Assembly: GCF_014645835.1 (NCBI RefSeq)
Contig: NZ_BMMM01000023.1
Coordinates: forward strand, 90,805-154,804
From: Streptomyces albiflavescens
GTDB taxonomy: Bacteria > Actinomycetota > Actinomycetes > Streptomycetales > Streptomycetaceae
Reading direction: 5' to 3'
DNA length: 64,000 nucleotides
A model generated the notes under the pieces. It was not told the origin of the DNA and made no database searches. It saw only the letters and a list, made by a program, of their open reading frames with translations. The position numbers were made by a program, and so were the translations under genes. How positions within the stretch are numbered: the first letter of the stretch is position 1; the number at the start of each line of letters is the position of its first letter. This document shows positions 7,884-15,899 of this stretch, piece by piece.

Positions 7884-8592
7884 CGACCCGACCGGACATA
7901 CCGCGGGTGGACAGGAGCCAGGGCCCTGTCACGCGAGCAGCACCGTGCCTCGGACCCGCATGGTCGGCCGCCTGAAGCGGCCCCTCGCCGGTGCGCTGGC
8001 AGTGACCGCCCTGCCTGTGATCCTGCACCTCTCCGCACCCGTCGCCTCGAACACGCTGCTCATCTCGGGCACCGTCCGCACCTCCCAGGCATCAGCAGTC
8101 CCCGGCACGCCGGTCGACCGCCCGCCGGCCCGCCCGGCGGGCGTCCCCTCGGTACTGCGCGCCGGCAGACTCGTGCTCCACGACAGCACCTTCCGCGGCG
8201 TGGTCACCGTGCGGACCGGGGCCGGGGCCGAGCGGATGCTGAAGTTCACCGCACGTTCGCTGGACATCGGCGGCCTCGATCTGACGGCGGGCCGCCGCGG
8301 CGCGGCGACGCGCCTGCGGACCAAGCCCGGGAGCACATCCACGGTCAGCGGCGAGGGCGTGGTGACCCTGTACATGCGGAAGCTGTCCGGCACAGTCACC
8401 GGCCTGGGCGGCGCCCCACTCCCGGCGGACCGCAGCGTCACCGTCACCCCCGACGCGCTTCCCTCGTGGCTCTCCCACCCCGCTGTTCCCACCCGCACGA
8501 TCAGCTTCGAGGACGTGACCGTTTCACAGGTCGTCCAGTTCGGCGGGGACATGTCCATCACGGGGCCGGTCCTGCGCCCCGTGGCCGGGTGA
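7873..8592 (+). CDS. Exported protein of the DUF6230/DUF6114 unit, unrecognised family
   Basis: I do not recognise this 239-residue protein with confidence. It has a basic N-terminus, a hydrophobic segment near residues 38-55 and a beta-rich exported body. The SNTLLISGTV segment after the hydrophobic stretch echoes the ASFLISGQKF segment of the DUF6230 protein, suggesting a distant paralogue. The GTG at 7873 has GAGGAC just upstream and overlaps the DUF6114 stop by 11 bases; an ATG at 7960 is a shorter alternative. Its position makes it the third member of this envelope operon. Confidence 0.65.
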   Translation: MGSDDPTGHTAGGQEPGPCHASSTVPRTRMVGRLKRPLAGALAVTALPVILHLSAPVASNTLLISGTVRTSQASAVPGTPVDRPPARPAGVPSVLRAGRLVLHDSTFRGVVTVRTGAGAERMLKFTARSLDIGGLDLTAGRRGAATRLRTKPGSTSTVSGEGVVTLYMRKLSGTVTGLGGAPLPADRSVTVTPDALPSWLSHPAVPTRTISFEDVTVSQVVQFGGDMSITGPVLRPVAG

Positions 8593-8750
8593 GCAGCGCA
8601 ACTGCGCTGTTGGTGGAACACGGATGCGTGGCCGGACACCAGCCGGACCCGGGACATCGGACGTTGTCCCGCCGCGGGGACGCGGGCGGCGGGGCGGTAG
8701 CGACGGCAGTACGTCGCCCGCACGTCGATCAGGTAGGTAGCGTTCGCGGT

Positions 8751-9200
8751 ATGACAGACGAGGAGATCCGGTCGGCCGCCGCCGCCGATGTGTCGGTCGT
8801 GAAGGCCGTGATCGACGCCGCGTTCCATCCCTACATCGCGCGCATCGGGCTTGTTCCGGCGCCCATGGAGGCGGATCACGCGGCGAACGTGGCCGCGGGG
8901 CACGTGTTCGTGACGGGGGAGCCGGTGACGGGGCTCGTGGTGGTCGAGGAGCGCGAGGATCACCTGTACCTCGACATCATCGCCGTCCACCCCGACGCCC
9001 ATGGCACGGGCATCGGGCGCCGGCTGCTGCACTTCGTGGACGCACGCGCGCGTGCGCTCGGACTGCCCGAGATCAGGCTCCTGACGAACGCGCTGATGTG
9101 GGAGAACCAGAAGATCTACCCGAGGTACGGGTACGAGGTGGTCGAGCGGCGCGTCGACGGTCCCTACGACCGGATCCACTATCGCAAGCGGCTGGTCTGA
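8751..9200 (+). CDS. GNAT family N-acetyltransferase
   Basis: This 149-residue protein is a single-domain GNAT acetyltransferase that would transfer an acetyl group from acetyl-CoA to an unidentified amine. The acetyl-CoA binding loop is visible as HGTGIGRRLL near residue 85, preceded by the LDIIAVHP strand. The C-terminal NQKIYPRYGYE is the typical last strand and helix of the fold. No ribosome site precedes the ATG, but TAGGTA lies 12-17 bases upstream, which fits a leaderless transcript. An upstream extension of the frame has no gene-like features. Confidence 0.85.
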   Translation: MTDEEIRSAAAADVSVVKAVIDAAFHPYIARIGLVPAPMEADHAANVAAGHVFVTGEPVTGLVVVEEREDHLYLDIIAVHPDAHGTGIGRRLLHFVDARARALGLPEIRLLTNALMWENQKIYPRYGYEVVERRVDGPYDRIHYRKRLV

Positions 9201-9249
9201 CCGTTCCGGTTCCGGCTCTGGTCCTGGTTCCGGTGGTGGTCGTGGCGGC

Positions 9250-9384
9250 TCAGCCGTCCGGCCACCACGTTCGCGCGATGTCCTTTCGGACCTCCGGGCG
9301 CTCGGCCGGACGCTCGTCGGCCTTGTCCCGCACACGGCGGGAGTCCGACTTCCTCAGGGGCTTCTGCACGGTCACGCGGCGCAT
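9250..9384 (-). CDS. Small basic protein, 44 residues
   Basis: This 44-residue product is highly charged (19 Arg/Lys/Asp/Glu in the first 37 residues) and ends in RTWWPDG. It has an excellent ribosome site, AAGGAGG five bases before the ATG, and good third-position GC. No domain is recognised. It lies between a GNAT gene and a methyltransferase gene, both on the other strand. It is probably a genuine small conserved protein; a nucleic-acid or ribosome role is only a guess from its charge. Confidence 0.65.
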   Translation of the reverse strand: MRRVTVQKPLRKSDSRRVRDKADERPAERPEVRKDIARTWWPDG

Positions 9385-9520
9385 GGCTGCCTCCTTGTGC
9401 CTACCGGGTTCCGTTGTGTACGGAGGTAGACCCTTTCCGGGAGAGTTCCTCATCGGTCGGGATCTGTCTGTGGCGGCTGTCACGAATCGACTGTCAGTGG
9501 CGGGTGTCACCCTGGGGCGC

Positions 9521-10138
9521 ATGGCGAGTAACAGTGACATGAATCCGGGGGTCGGCGTCAACTGGGACGCGGAGTCCGTCACGTTCGACGAGGAGCCCGA
9601 CCACGGCCTGCGCGACCCCGTTGTGAGGGAGGCCTGGGCGGCCCGGATGCGGGCGTGGCTGCCGGAGCGTCCGGCCGACGTCCTCGACCTGGGCTGCGGC
9701 ACCGGCAGCCTGTCGCTGCTCGCGTCCGAGCGGGGCCACCGGGTCACCGGGGTCGACCGCTCGCCGCGCATGGTCGACCTCGCGCGCGCGAAGCTGGCCG
9801 GCCGTGACGCGGTGTTCCTGGTCGGTGACGCGGTGACACCGCCCATCGGTGAGCAACGGTTCGACCTGCTGCTCTGCCGCCATGTGCTGTGGGCACTGCC
9901 GGACCCCGAGCGCGTCCTGCGGCACTGGCGCGAGTTGCTCCGTCCAGGAGGGCGACTCGTCCTCGTCGAGGGCGTCTGGGGGACTGTGAGCCCGGTCGGC
10001 ATACCGGCCGACCGGCTGACCGCCTTCCTCGACCCTCTGGTGTCCCACCTCCGTGTGGAGCCGCTGTCGGCCGACGCGCGGCTGTGGGGCCGGGAGGTCG
10101 AGGACGAGCGGTACGCGGTGGTGGCCACCGTCGAGTGA
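9521..10138 (+). CDS. Class I SAM-dependent methyltransferase
   Basis: This 205-residue protein is a Rossmann-fold methyltransferase using S-adenosylmethionine. Motif I is VLDLGCGTG (about residues 53-61), followed by the acidic end of strand 2 (VTGVDRS), the VGDA segment, the post-motif LLLCRHVLWAL and the LRPGGRLVLVEG strand. The methyl acceptor cannot be read from sequence. An ATG 18 bases downstream (9539) is an alternative start; neither has a strong ribosome site. It runs toward the DUF402 gene, with a hairpin between. Confidence 0.88.
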   Translation: MASNSDMNPGVGVNWDAESVTFDEEPDHGLRDPVVREAWAARMRAWLPERPADVLDLGCGTGSLSLLASERGHRVTGVDRSPRMVDLARAKLAGRDAVFLVGDAVTPPIGEQRFDLLLCRHVLWALPDPERVLRHWRELLRPGGRLVLVEGVWGTVSPVGIPADRLTAFLDPLVSHLRVEPLSADARLWGREVEDERYAVVATVE

Positions 10139-10164
10139 CACGACGGGGGTCCGGGGCCCGTCGG

Positions 10165-10199
10165 CACCTTCCCCCCGCCCCGCGTACGGCGGGAAGGTG
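10165..10199. terminator. Hairpin between convergent genes
   Basis: CACCTTCCC pairs with GGGAAGGTG, with further partial pairing inside the loop. It lies between the methyltransferase and DUF402 stops. No T-run follows, as is common in high-GC terminators. Confidence 0.5.
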
Positions 10200-10217
10200 G
10201 GCACCCATCAGAAACCC

Positions 10218-10718
10218 CTAGGTCAGCAGCGCCTCGAAGTCGCCCTCGCGGGCCAGCCGTTCGAGTTCGTCCAGGGCGTTCTCGGCGGCGGTCGCGGCCT
10301 CCGGATCGGTCGTCGCCAGGCCGCTCGCCGCGAACTCGTCCTCGTCCAGGCGGAGTACGGTGCTGCCGTCGGCCGAGCGCCACAGGTCCAGGTCGAGATC
10401 CTCCACGACCAGCTCGCCACCGGAGACGGTGGCCGGTCGGGTGACGTCGCAGTACCAGCCCTTCAGCACGCCCTCGCTGTCACGGACCTCCTTCACCGAG
10501 TACCACCGGTCCCGCCAGTAGTACTCGGTGAAGACATCGCCCCGTTCGAACCGTACGAAGCCGAAGTCGCGTGCGCCCTCGCCCGCCCATGGCGCACGTA
10601 CGGTGACCCGCGTCCCGTCGTCGGCGAGCAGCTCGGCGGGGTAACTGATCTTGGTACGGCCGTACTTGACGAGGACGACCTCCCACGAGGCCGGGGTGTC
10701 AGCCGAGGTCGCGGACAT
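10218..10718 (-). CDS. DUF402 domain protein
   Basis: This 166-residue protein has the DUF402 barrel fold (FomD/nucleoside-diphosphatase-like), recognised from the WYSVKEV, GWYCDVTRPA and DLDLDLW segments with conserved acidic residues. Characterised relatives hydrolyse nucleotide-linked phosphates with divalent metals, but the substrate here is unknown. Its start overlaps the 3' end of the upstream double-GNAT gene by 20 bases, so the two are translationally coupled and probably function together. Confidence 0.8.
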   Translation of the reverse strand: MSATSADTPASWEVVLVKYGRTKISYPAELLADDGTRVTVRAPWAGEGARDFGFVRFERGDVFTEYYWRDRWYSVKEVRDSEGVLKGWYCDVTRPATVSGGELVVEDLDLDLWRSADGSTVLRLDEDEFAASGLATTDPEAATAAENALDELERLAREGDFEALLT

Positions 10719-11628
10719 ACTTCACCTCCGTCGCGCAGATCTCGTATCCGAACCACTTGTTGATCGCCAGCATCGGCCCGTTTCCGGTGTCGTTGCCCGT
10801 GAACGCCTCAGTGAAGCCGGCCGAGCGGGCGCGGTGCAGGGAGTCGTTCTTGGCGAGCTTGGCGAGGGCGCGGCCCCGGAAGGCGCGCGCGGTGCCCGTC
10901 ATCACCGTGCCATAGCGGGTGCCGCCGTCGGTACGGGCCGCGCTGAACGCGGCGGGTCGGCCGTCGACCACGGCGACCGAGGTCAGTTCATGGCTCAGGA
11001 GGGGGTGGCGCCAGGTTTCCGTCAGCCAGGCCTCGTAGTCCGTGAACTCGCGGTCGACATCGCTCGGTTCGTCCAGCAGCGTCTCCGCGTCCAGATGGAA
11101 CAGCGGGCGCGGATCGTCGGCGAAGTCCGCGGCGGTGCGCAGCTCCACGCCGGGCGGCGGGGACTGGAGGGGCGGCAGGGTGCCGTTCGCCAGGTCGAGA
11201 CGGAGGAAGTGCGCGGAGCGGGCGGAGCGGTAGCCGTGCTTCTCCGCGAAGGCACGGTTCCCGGGTTCGTCCAGGACCCAGGCGTGCAGCCTGGTCGCGT
11301 CCAGGGCGCTCAGCCGCTCCTCGGCGGCCCGCGCCAGCAGCGTGCCCGCGCCGCGTCCCGTCCGCTCCGGGTGCACATAGACATTGACGTACGCCTGGCC
11401 GGACTCCGGGCTGTCGTACACGACGCCCACCTGCGCCGTGCCGACGGGCTCGCCGTTCTCCTCGGCCAGCAGTGGCTGGTAGTGGGAGTCGGGGTGGGCG
11501 TGCTCCAGGTCGTAGGCGACGGACTCGGCGGTGAAGAGCATGAAGGGGAGGGCCAGGTGACGGATGCGGGCGAAGGCCTCGGCGTCCGTCCGGTCTCCGC
11601 GGCGCAGTTCGCGAACGATCACTGTCAT
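10699..11628 (-). CDS. Double-domain GNAT acetyltransferase
   Basis: This 309-residue protein carries two tandem GNAT folds. The N-terminal one keeps an acetyl-CoA loop (RTGRGAGTLL near residue 90); the C-terminal one (about residues 160-309) has FRGRALAKLAKN as its loop and NGPMLAINKWFGYE as the final strand region. This architecture occurs in mycothiol-synthase-like and antibiotic-modifying enzymes, but the acceptor is unknown. It is divergent from a GntR regulator 71 bases away and overlaps the DUF402 gene downstream. Confidence 0.85.
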   Translation of the reverse strand: MTVIVRELRRGDRTDAEAFARIRHLALPFMLFTAESVAYDLEHAHPDSHYQPLLAEENGEPVGTAQVGVVYDSPESGQAYVNVYVHPERTGRGAGTLLARAAEERLSALDATRLHAWVLDEPGNRAFAEKHGYRSARSAHFLRLDLANGTLPPLQSPPPGVELRTAADFADDPRPLFHLDAETLLDEPSDVDREFTDYEAWLTETWRHPLLSHELTSVAVVDGRPAAFSAARTDGGTRYGTVMTGTARAFRGRALAKLAKNDSLHRARSAGFTEAFTGNDTGNGPMLAINKWFGYEICATEVKYVRDLG

Positions 11629-11699
11629 GGAGCCGCACGCTACGCGTGGGTCGTGTGCGGATGCCTCTCATTTTCCGTTGGGTACGGGACAATCGCTGC

Positions 11700-12068
11700 G
11701 TGACCCTGAAGATCCACATCGCTGAGGGAGCCGCACCGTACGAGCAGGTGCGCGCCCAGATTTCCGAGCAGGCCCGGTCCGGCGTGCTGCCGGTCGGCTA
11801 CAAGCTGCCCACGGTGCGCGGCCTTGCCGAGTCGCTCGGCCTCGCGGCCAACACCGTCGCCAAGGCGTACCGGGCCCTGGAGGCGGACGGGGTGATCGAG
11901 ACGCGGGGGCGCAACGGAACGTTCGTGGCCGCCGCCGGCGACGCCGCGTCACGCGAGGCCGCGACCGCCGCACAGGCCTACGCCGAGCGGGCGCGCCGTC
12001 TCGGCCTCACCGAGTCGGCCGCGCTCGACGCCGTACGGGATGCCCTGCGGGCGGTTTACGGGGGATAG
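11700..12068 (+). CDS. GntR family (YtrA-type) transcriptional regulator
   Basis: This 122-residue protein has an N-terminal winged helix of the GntR family (PYEQVRAQI, then KLPTVRGLAESLGLAANTVAKAYRALE split over residues 35-60) and a short helical tail instead of a ligand domain, as in YtrA-type members. Such regulators usually control a neighbouring ABC transporter, but none is adjacent here. The GTG lacks a ribosome site; GACAAT at 11688-11693 suggests a leaderless start. The divergent neighbour is the double-GNAT gene, a plausible target along with itself. Confidence 0.85.
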   Translation: MTLKIHIAEGAAPYEQVRAQISEQARSGVLPVGYKLPTVRGLAESLGLAANTVAKAYRALEADGVIETRGRNGTFVAAAGDAASREAATAAQAYAERARRLGLTESAALDAVRDALRAVYGG

Positions 12069-12097
12069 GAGGGTGTTGCCGCCTCGGCCGGACCGAT

Positions 12098-12115
12098 GCC
12101 GACACCGATGTCGGC
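12098..12115. terminator. Small hairpin between convergent genes
   Basis: GCCGACA and TGTCGGC form a perfect 7-bp stem with a 4-base loop, 30 bases after the GntR stop. It is a modest terminator candidate. Confidence 0.4.
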
Positions 12116-12118
12116 ACC

Positions 12119-12169
12119 GCCGGGAACGCCGCCGTGCCGGGAACGCCGCCGTGCCGGGAACGCCGTCGA
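12119..12169 (+). repeat. 17-bp tandem repeat, three units
   Basis: Three consecutive 17-bp units follow the pattern GCCGGGAACGCCGCCGT; the third diverges at its end. A purine-rich GA tract (to about 12230) follows. The array lies between two convergent genes. Confidence 0.7.
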
Positions 12170-12256
12170 GGCGGAAAGAGGCGGAGAGACGGAGAGACGG
12201 AAAGGGGCGGAAAGAGGCGGAAGAAGACTCGCGCCGAGTGAAGGGCTGGCGTCACC

Positions 12257-13027
12257 TCACGACGCCGGCATGTGGCCCGGCGTGCGCGTCACCGTCAGGC
12301 CCGCCGCCCTCGCCGCCCGGGCGAACGTCACCGCGTCCTGGACGGCCGCCGCATGCGGATCGTTGTTGAAGTACGTGTAGACCTCGTGGTCGTCCGGCCA
12401 GGTGTCCGCGATGCGCTGTATCCAGGTCGTCAGGGACCGCAGGCCGTAATGCGGCCACCGCAGGGCGCGGCCCTGGTGGAAGCGGACGTAGCCCCAGTCG
12501 GTGGTCCGCCACAGGGGGGTCACCGGGCGGGACAGAACGTCGGCCCAGCAGAGGGCGGCGCCCCGTGACTCCAGCACCTCGCGCACCTCGGGCGTCCACC
12601 AGGAGTCGTGGCGCGGTTCGACCGCGATCCGCGTACCGGACGGGAACTGGGCGAGACAGTCGTCGAGAAGCGCGGGGTCGGCGCGCAGCGTGGGCGGGAG
12701 CTGGAGCAGCACCGGGCCGAGCCGGTCGCCCAGCCCGGCCGCGTGGGTCATCAGGCGGTTCACCGGCTCCGCCGGGTCGCGCAGCCGCTTGATGTGGGTC
12801 AGATAACGGCTCGCCTTGATGGCGACGACGAAGTCCGGAGGCGTGCGCTCCCGCCAGACCTCGAAGTTCTGCCGCGACGGCAGCCGGTAGAAGGCGTTGT
12901 TGATCTCGACGGTCGCGAATCGCGCCGCGTACTCCTCCAGCCAGAGCCGCTGGGGCAGCCGGTCCGGGTAGAGGACACCGCGCCAGTCCTTGTACTGCCA
13001 CCCCGACGTGCCCACGTACAGGGTCAT
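12257..13027 (-). CDS. DUF72 (YecE-like) protein
   Basis: This 256-residue protein is a DUF72/YecE family TIM-barrel protein of unknown reaction. Recognisable parts are the start YVGTSGWQYKDW, the EINNAFYRLP segment, LLQLPPTL, the charged EPRHDSWW and the late YFNNDPHAAAV. The chosen ATG matches the family start; the frame upstream of it only translates a tandem DNA repeat. A GGAGG lies almost against the ATG, closer than usual, so the start may be leaderless or weak. It follows the AAA ATPase gene in the same direction, with the repeat array in between. Confidence 0.85.
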   Translation of the reverse strand: MTLYVGTSGWQYKDWRGVLYPDRLPQRLWLEEYAARFATVEINNAFYRLPSRQNFEVWRERTPPDFVVAIKASRYLTHIKRLRDPAEPVNRLMTHAAGLGDRLGPVLLQLPPTLRADPALLDDCLAQFPSGTRIAVEPRHDSWWTPEVREVLESRGAALCWADVLSRPVTPLWRTTDWGYVRFHQGRALRWPHYGLRSLTTWIQRIADTWPDDHEVYTYFNNDPHAAAVQDAVTFARAARAAGLTVTRTPGHMPAS

Positions 13028-13067
13028 ACCTCCATCAAAGCACCGGAGGCGGGCGGACGGGGGCCAC

Positions 13068-13181
13068 GGATCGGACGCGGAGCCACGGATCGGACGCGGG
13101 ACCATGGATCGGACGCGGGACCATGGATCGGACGCGGGACCATGGATCGGACGCGGCGCCATGGATCGGACGCGAGGCTAC
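13068..13181. repeat. 19-bp tandem repeat, six units
   Basis: Six consecutive 19-bp units begin with GGATCGGACGCG (13068, 13087, 13106, 13125, 13144, 13163); the middle units are identical. The array fills most of the gap between the AAA ATPase stop and the DUF72 start, and the last unit reaches the ATPase stop codon. As 19 is not a multiple of three and the array is outside genes, it is not a protein repeat. It could bind a regulator or be a neutral minisatellite. Confidence 0.9.
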
Positions 13182-14272
13182 AAATACAACCCCGCGTCCG
13201 CACCCTCGCGCTGGTCCGGTACCGACGTGGGAGTCGTCCCCCGGCGCAGCGCGTACAGCTCCGCCAAGGTCGCGCCCTCGCGCGAGACGCCCTCTTCGGT
13301 GCCAAGCCAGTTCACCGCCTCGCGACGGGTCAGCGGGCCGACCTCGATGCGGGCCAGGCAACGGCCGGGGCGGACGACGGCCGGGTGGAGCCGCTCCAGG
13401 TCCTCGTTGGTGGTGACGCCCACCAGCACATTGCGGCCCTGGCCCAGCAGCCCGTCCGTGAGGTTGAGCAGGCGCGAGAGCGCCTGACCGGCGGTGTGCT
13501 TGGCCTCACCGCGGATCAGCTCGTCGCAGTCCTCGAGCAGGAGCAGTCGCCAGCGTCCCTTCCCGTTGCCGTCCTCCTCGCCGATCGCGATGTCCATGAG
13601 ATAGCCGACGTCCGAGAACAGCCGCTCGGGATCCAGGACGCAGTCGACCTGGCACCAGTCGCGCCAGGAGCGGGCGAGCGTCCGCAGCGCGGAGGTCTTG
13701 CCGGTGCCCGGCGGCCCGTGCAACAGCAGCAGTCGGCCCGCGATGTCCTCCGGCGTCGTCTTCATCAGGCGGTCCATCGCGTCCGCCACCGGCGCCGTGT
13801 AGTTGGGGCGGACCTCTTCCCACGTACCCGCCGAGATCTGGCGTGTCGTGCGGTGCGGGCCCCGGCGCGGCGACACGTACCAGAACCCCATCGTCACGTT
13901 CTCCGGCTGCGGCTCCGGCTCGTCCGCCGCACCGTCGGTCGCCTGGGTGAGCACCTTCTCGGCCAGCTCCTGGCTGGTCGCGGTCACGGTGACGTCGGCG
14001 CCGCGGTTCCAGCGGGACACCAGGAGGGTCCAGCCGTCGCCCTCGGCGAGGGTCGCGCTGCGGTCGTCGTCACGGGCGGAGCGCAGCACGCGTGCGCCCG
14101 GCGGGAGCAGGGTCGCCCCGGACCGTACGCGGTCGATGTTCGCCGCGTGCGAGTGCGGCTGCTCGCCCGTCGCGAAGCGGCCGAGGAACAGCGCGTCGAC
14201 GACGTCCGACGGCGAGTCGCTGTCGTCGACGTTGAGCCGGATCGGCAGAGCGTCGTGTGGGTTCGCAGACAT
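13178..14272 (-). CDS. DUF5925 AAA-type ATPase
   Basis: This 364-residue protein has an N-terminal DUF5925 region (about residues 1-150) and a C-terminal AAA+ ATPase domain. Walker A is GPPGTGKT (near residue 190) and Walker B is LLLLEDCDE (near 245); the sensor segment LVGVTTNEDL and an arginine-bearing VVRPGRC follow. It probably remodels an unknown protein partner. The ATG at 14272 gives the family start MSANPHD; a GTG 18 bases upstream is an alternative. No clear ribosome site is visible for either. Confidence 0.85.
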   Translation of the reverse strand: MSANPHDALPIRLNVDDSDSPSDVVDALFLGRFATGEQPHSHAANIDRVRSGATLLPPGARVLRSARDDDRSATLAEGDGWTLLVSRWNRGADVTVTATSQELAEKVLTQATDGAADEPEPQPENVTMGFWYVSPRRGPHRTTRQISAGTWEEVRPNYTAPVADAMDRLMKTTPEDIAGRLLLLHGPPGTGKTSALRTLARSWRDWCQVDCVLDPERLFSDVGYLMDIAIGEEDGNGKGRWRLLLLEDCDELIRGEAKHTAGQALSRLLNLTDGLLGQGRNVLVGVTTNEDLERLHPAVVRPGRCLARIEVGPLTRREAVNWLGTEEGVSREGATLAELYALRRGTTPTSVPDQREGADAGLYL

Positions 14273-14436
14273 GTCGCCATGATCCGTCACGCGGGCGCCC
14301 CGTGCACCCGGTTTCCGCAGTGCGTCCCGTGTGTCGGCTGTCGTCCACCGATTCCGGTGTATCCCCTCCGTCCTGTTACAGGGCTGTGGTGTTACGGGCT
14401 CTGTCCTACGGCCGATCCCCGCCGTTACTGTTGCCC

Positions 14437-15855
14437 ATGATGGGACGTCATGGGTGGAATTCGGGGGCGCGACGGTGGCGGCTCACCGCGCTGCTCGGTG
14501 TCGGTGTGGCCGCTCTGGCCCTGGTCGTGACCCTGCTCAACACCCTGCCGGGAGACGGCGGGAGCACCGCGGGCACGACCCGCGACGGGGACAAGGTGCA
14601 CGGCACACCGGTCACCCCGCCCGACACACCGCGGCCGGAGGTGGGCTGGGGCTTCACCCACACCCAGTTCAGCGCCGACGAGGGCGCCGACGCCGCCACC
14701 GAGCGCGTCGAGGGGCTGCTGGAGAAGCAGTCGCTGCCGCAGAACCAGCACATCATGGGCTGGGGCGCGGGCAACCCCGAGCCGTCCAAGGGGCGTTACG
14801 ACTTCTCCGAGATGGACCGCCGTATCGATTTCATCCGCAAGTCCGGCGGCACCCCGACCGTCACCCTGTGCTGCTCCCCGGACTGGATGAAGGGCGGCAA
14901 GTCCGGCGTCACCGACTGGAGCCAGGCCGCCCTGGAGACCGCCCCGGACCGCGCCCACTACAAGGACTTCGCCGCGCTCGCCGCGACCGTCGCCAAGCGC
15001 TATCCGGACGTACGGCACTTCATCGTCTGGAACGAGTTCAAGGGCTTCTGGAACGACAGCAAGGCCCGCTGGGACTACGAGGGCTACACCGAGCTCTACA
15101 ACCTGGTCTACAAGGCGCTGAAGAAGGTCAACAAGGACATCATGGTGGGCGGCCCCTACCTGGTCATGGACAGCTTCGACCCGCGCCAGACGGAAAACGC
15201 GTCCACCACCGTGAAGGGCACCTGGGGTGCCATGGACCAGCGCGTCCTCGACGCCTTCGCGTACTGGAACAAGAACAAGGCGGGCGCCGACTTCGTCGTC
15301 GTGGACGGCTCCAGCTACACCAACGACGACGACATGCTGCCCAACGAGTTCGCGGCCACCGACAAGCTCACGGCCGTCGGCAAGTGGGTGCGCGAGCAGA
15401 CGCACGACCTGCCGCTGTGGTGGGCCGAGTACTACGTCGAACCGGCCGACGGCAACGACGACCGTAAGGGCTGGTCCGAGACCCGTCGTGCCGCCGTGCA
15501 GGCCGCCGGAATGATCGCGATGGTCAAGGGCGGCGCCTCTTCCGGCTTCTACTGGAACCCGGAGGAGGAGAAGGGCTCCGACTGCGCGGGCTGCCTGTGG
15601 ACACCGACCGACAGCGCCGACGGGGGGACGACACTCCCCATGTACGACCTGGTGTCCCGCTTCAGCAAGGAGTTCTTGCCCGGGACCACGTACGAGACCG
15701 TGCCCGTCGCCGCCGACGACGTGCCCAACGTCCGCGTCCTCGCCACCGACAAGGTCGCCCTCGTGGTCAACACCCTGGACCGCTCGATCAGCGCCAAGGT
15801 GGACGGCAAGCGGTTCGAGATGCGGGCGTACGAGGTGAAGTGGCTCACTCGGTGA
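14437..15855 (+). CDS. Exported GH39-like glycoside hydrolase
   Basis: This 472-residue protein is a membrane-anchored or secreted glycoside hydrolase of clan GH-A, closest to GH39-type xylosidase-like enzymes. An N-terminal hydrophobic segment (about residues 16-38) anchors or exports it. The TIM-barrel signature is clear: the acid/base Glu200 in VWNEF and the probable nucleophile Glu331 in LWWAEYY. The gene is convergent with a surface-polysaccharide operon, so a role in trimming that polymer is a reasonable inference. The ATG lacks a ribosome site; TACTGT a few bases upstream suggests a leaderless transcript. Confidence 0.82.
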   Translation: MMGRHGWNSGARRWRLTALLGVGVAALALVVTLLNTLPGDGGSTAGTTRDGDKVHGTPVTPPDTPRPEVGWGFTHTQFSADEGADAATERVEGLLEKQSLPQNQHIMGWGAGNPEPSKGRYDFSEMDRRIDFIRKSGGTPTVTLCCSPDWMKGGKSGVTDWSQAALETAPDRAHYKDFAALAATVAKRYPDVRHFIVWNEFKGFWNDSKARWDYEGYTELYNLVYKALKKVNKDIMVGGPYLVMDSFDPRQTENASTTVKGTWGAMDQRVLDAFAYWNKNKAGADFVVVDGSSYTNDDDMLPNEFAATDKLTAVGKWVREQTHDLPLWWAEYYVEPADGNDDRKGWSETRRAAVQAAGMIAMVKGGASSGFYWNPEEEKGSDCAGCLWTPTDSADGGTTLPMYDLVSRFSKEFLPGTTYETVPVAADDVPNVRVLATDKVALVVNTLDRSISAKVDGKRFEMRAYEVKWLTR

Positions 15856-15880
15856 GCGGGGTCACCGGGTGAGCCACTTC
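15837..15880. terminator. Long hairpin terminator spanning the hydrolase stop codon
   Basis: A 19-bp stem with a single G-T mismatch (GAAGTGGCTCAC... against ...GTGAGCCACTTC) and a 6-base loop begins inside the last codons of the hydrolase gene. It separates two convergent transcription units and can serve both. Confidence 0.8.
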
Positions 15881-15899
15881 GGTACTCGGGCAGTGCGCC

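Noticed and set aside
12999..13162. N-terminal extension of the DUF72 protein through the 19-bp repeats
   Set aside because: The extension only translates the tandem DNA repeat, and the family start is at 13027.
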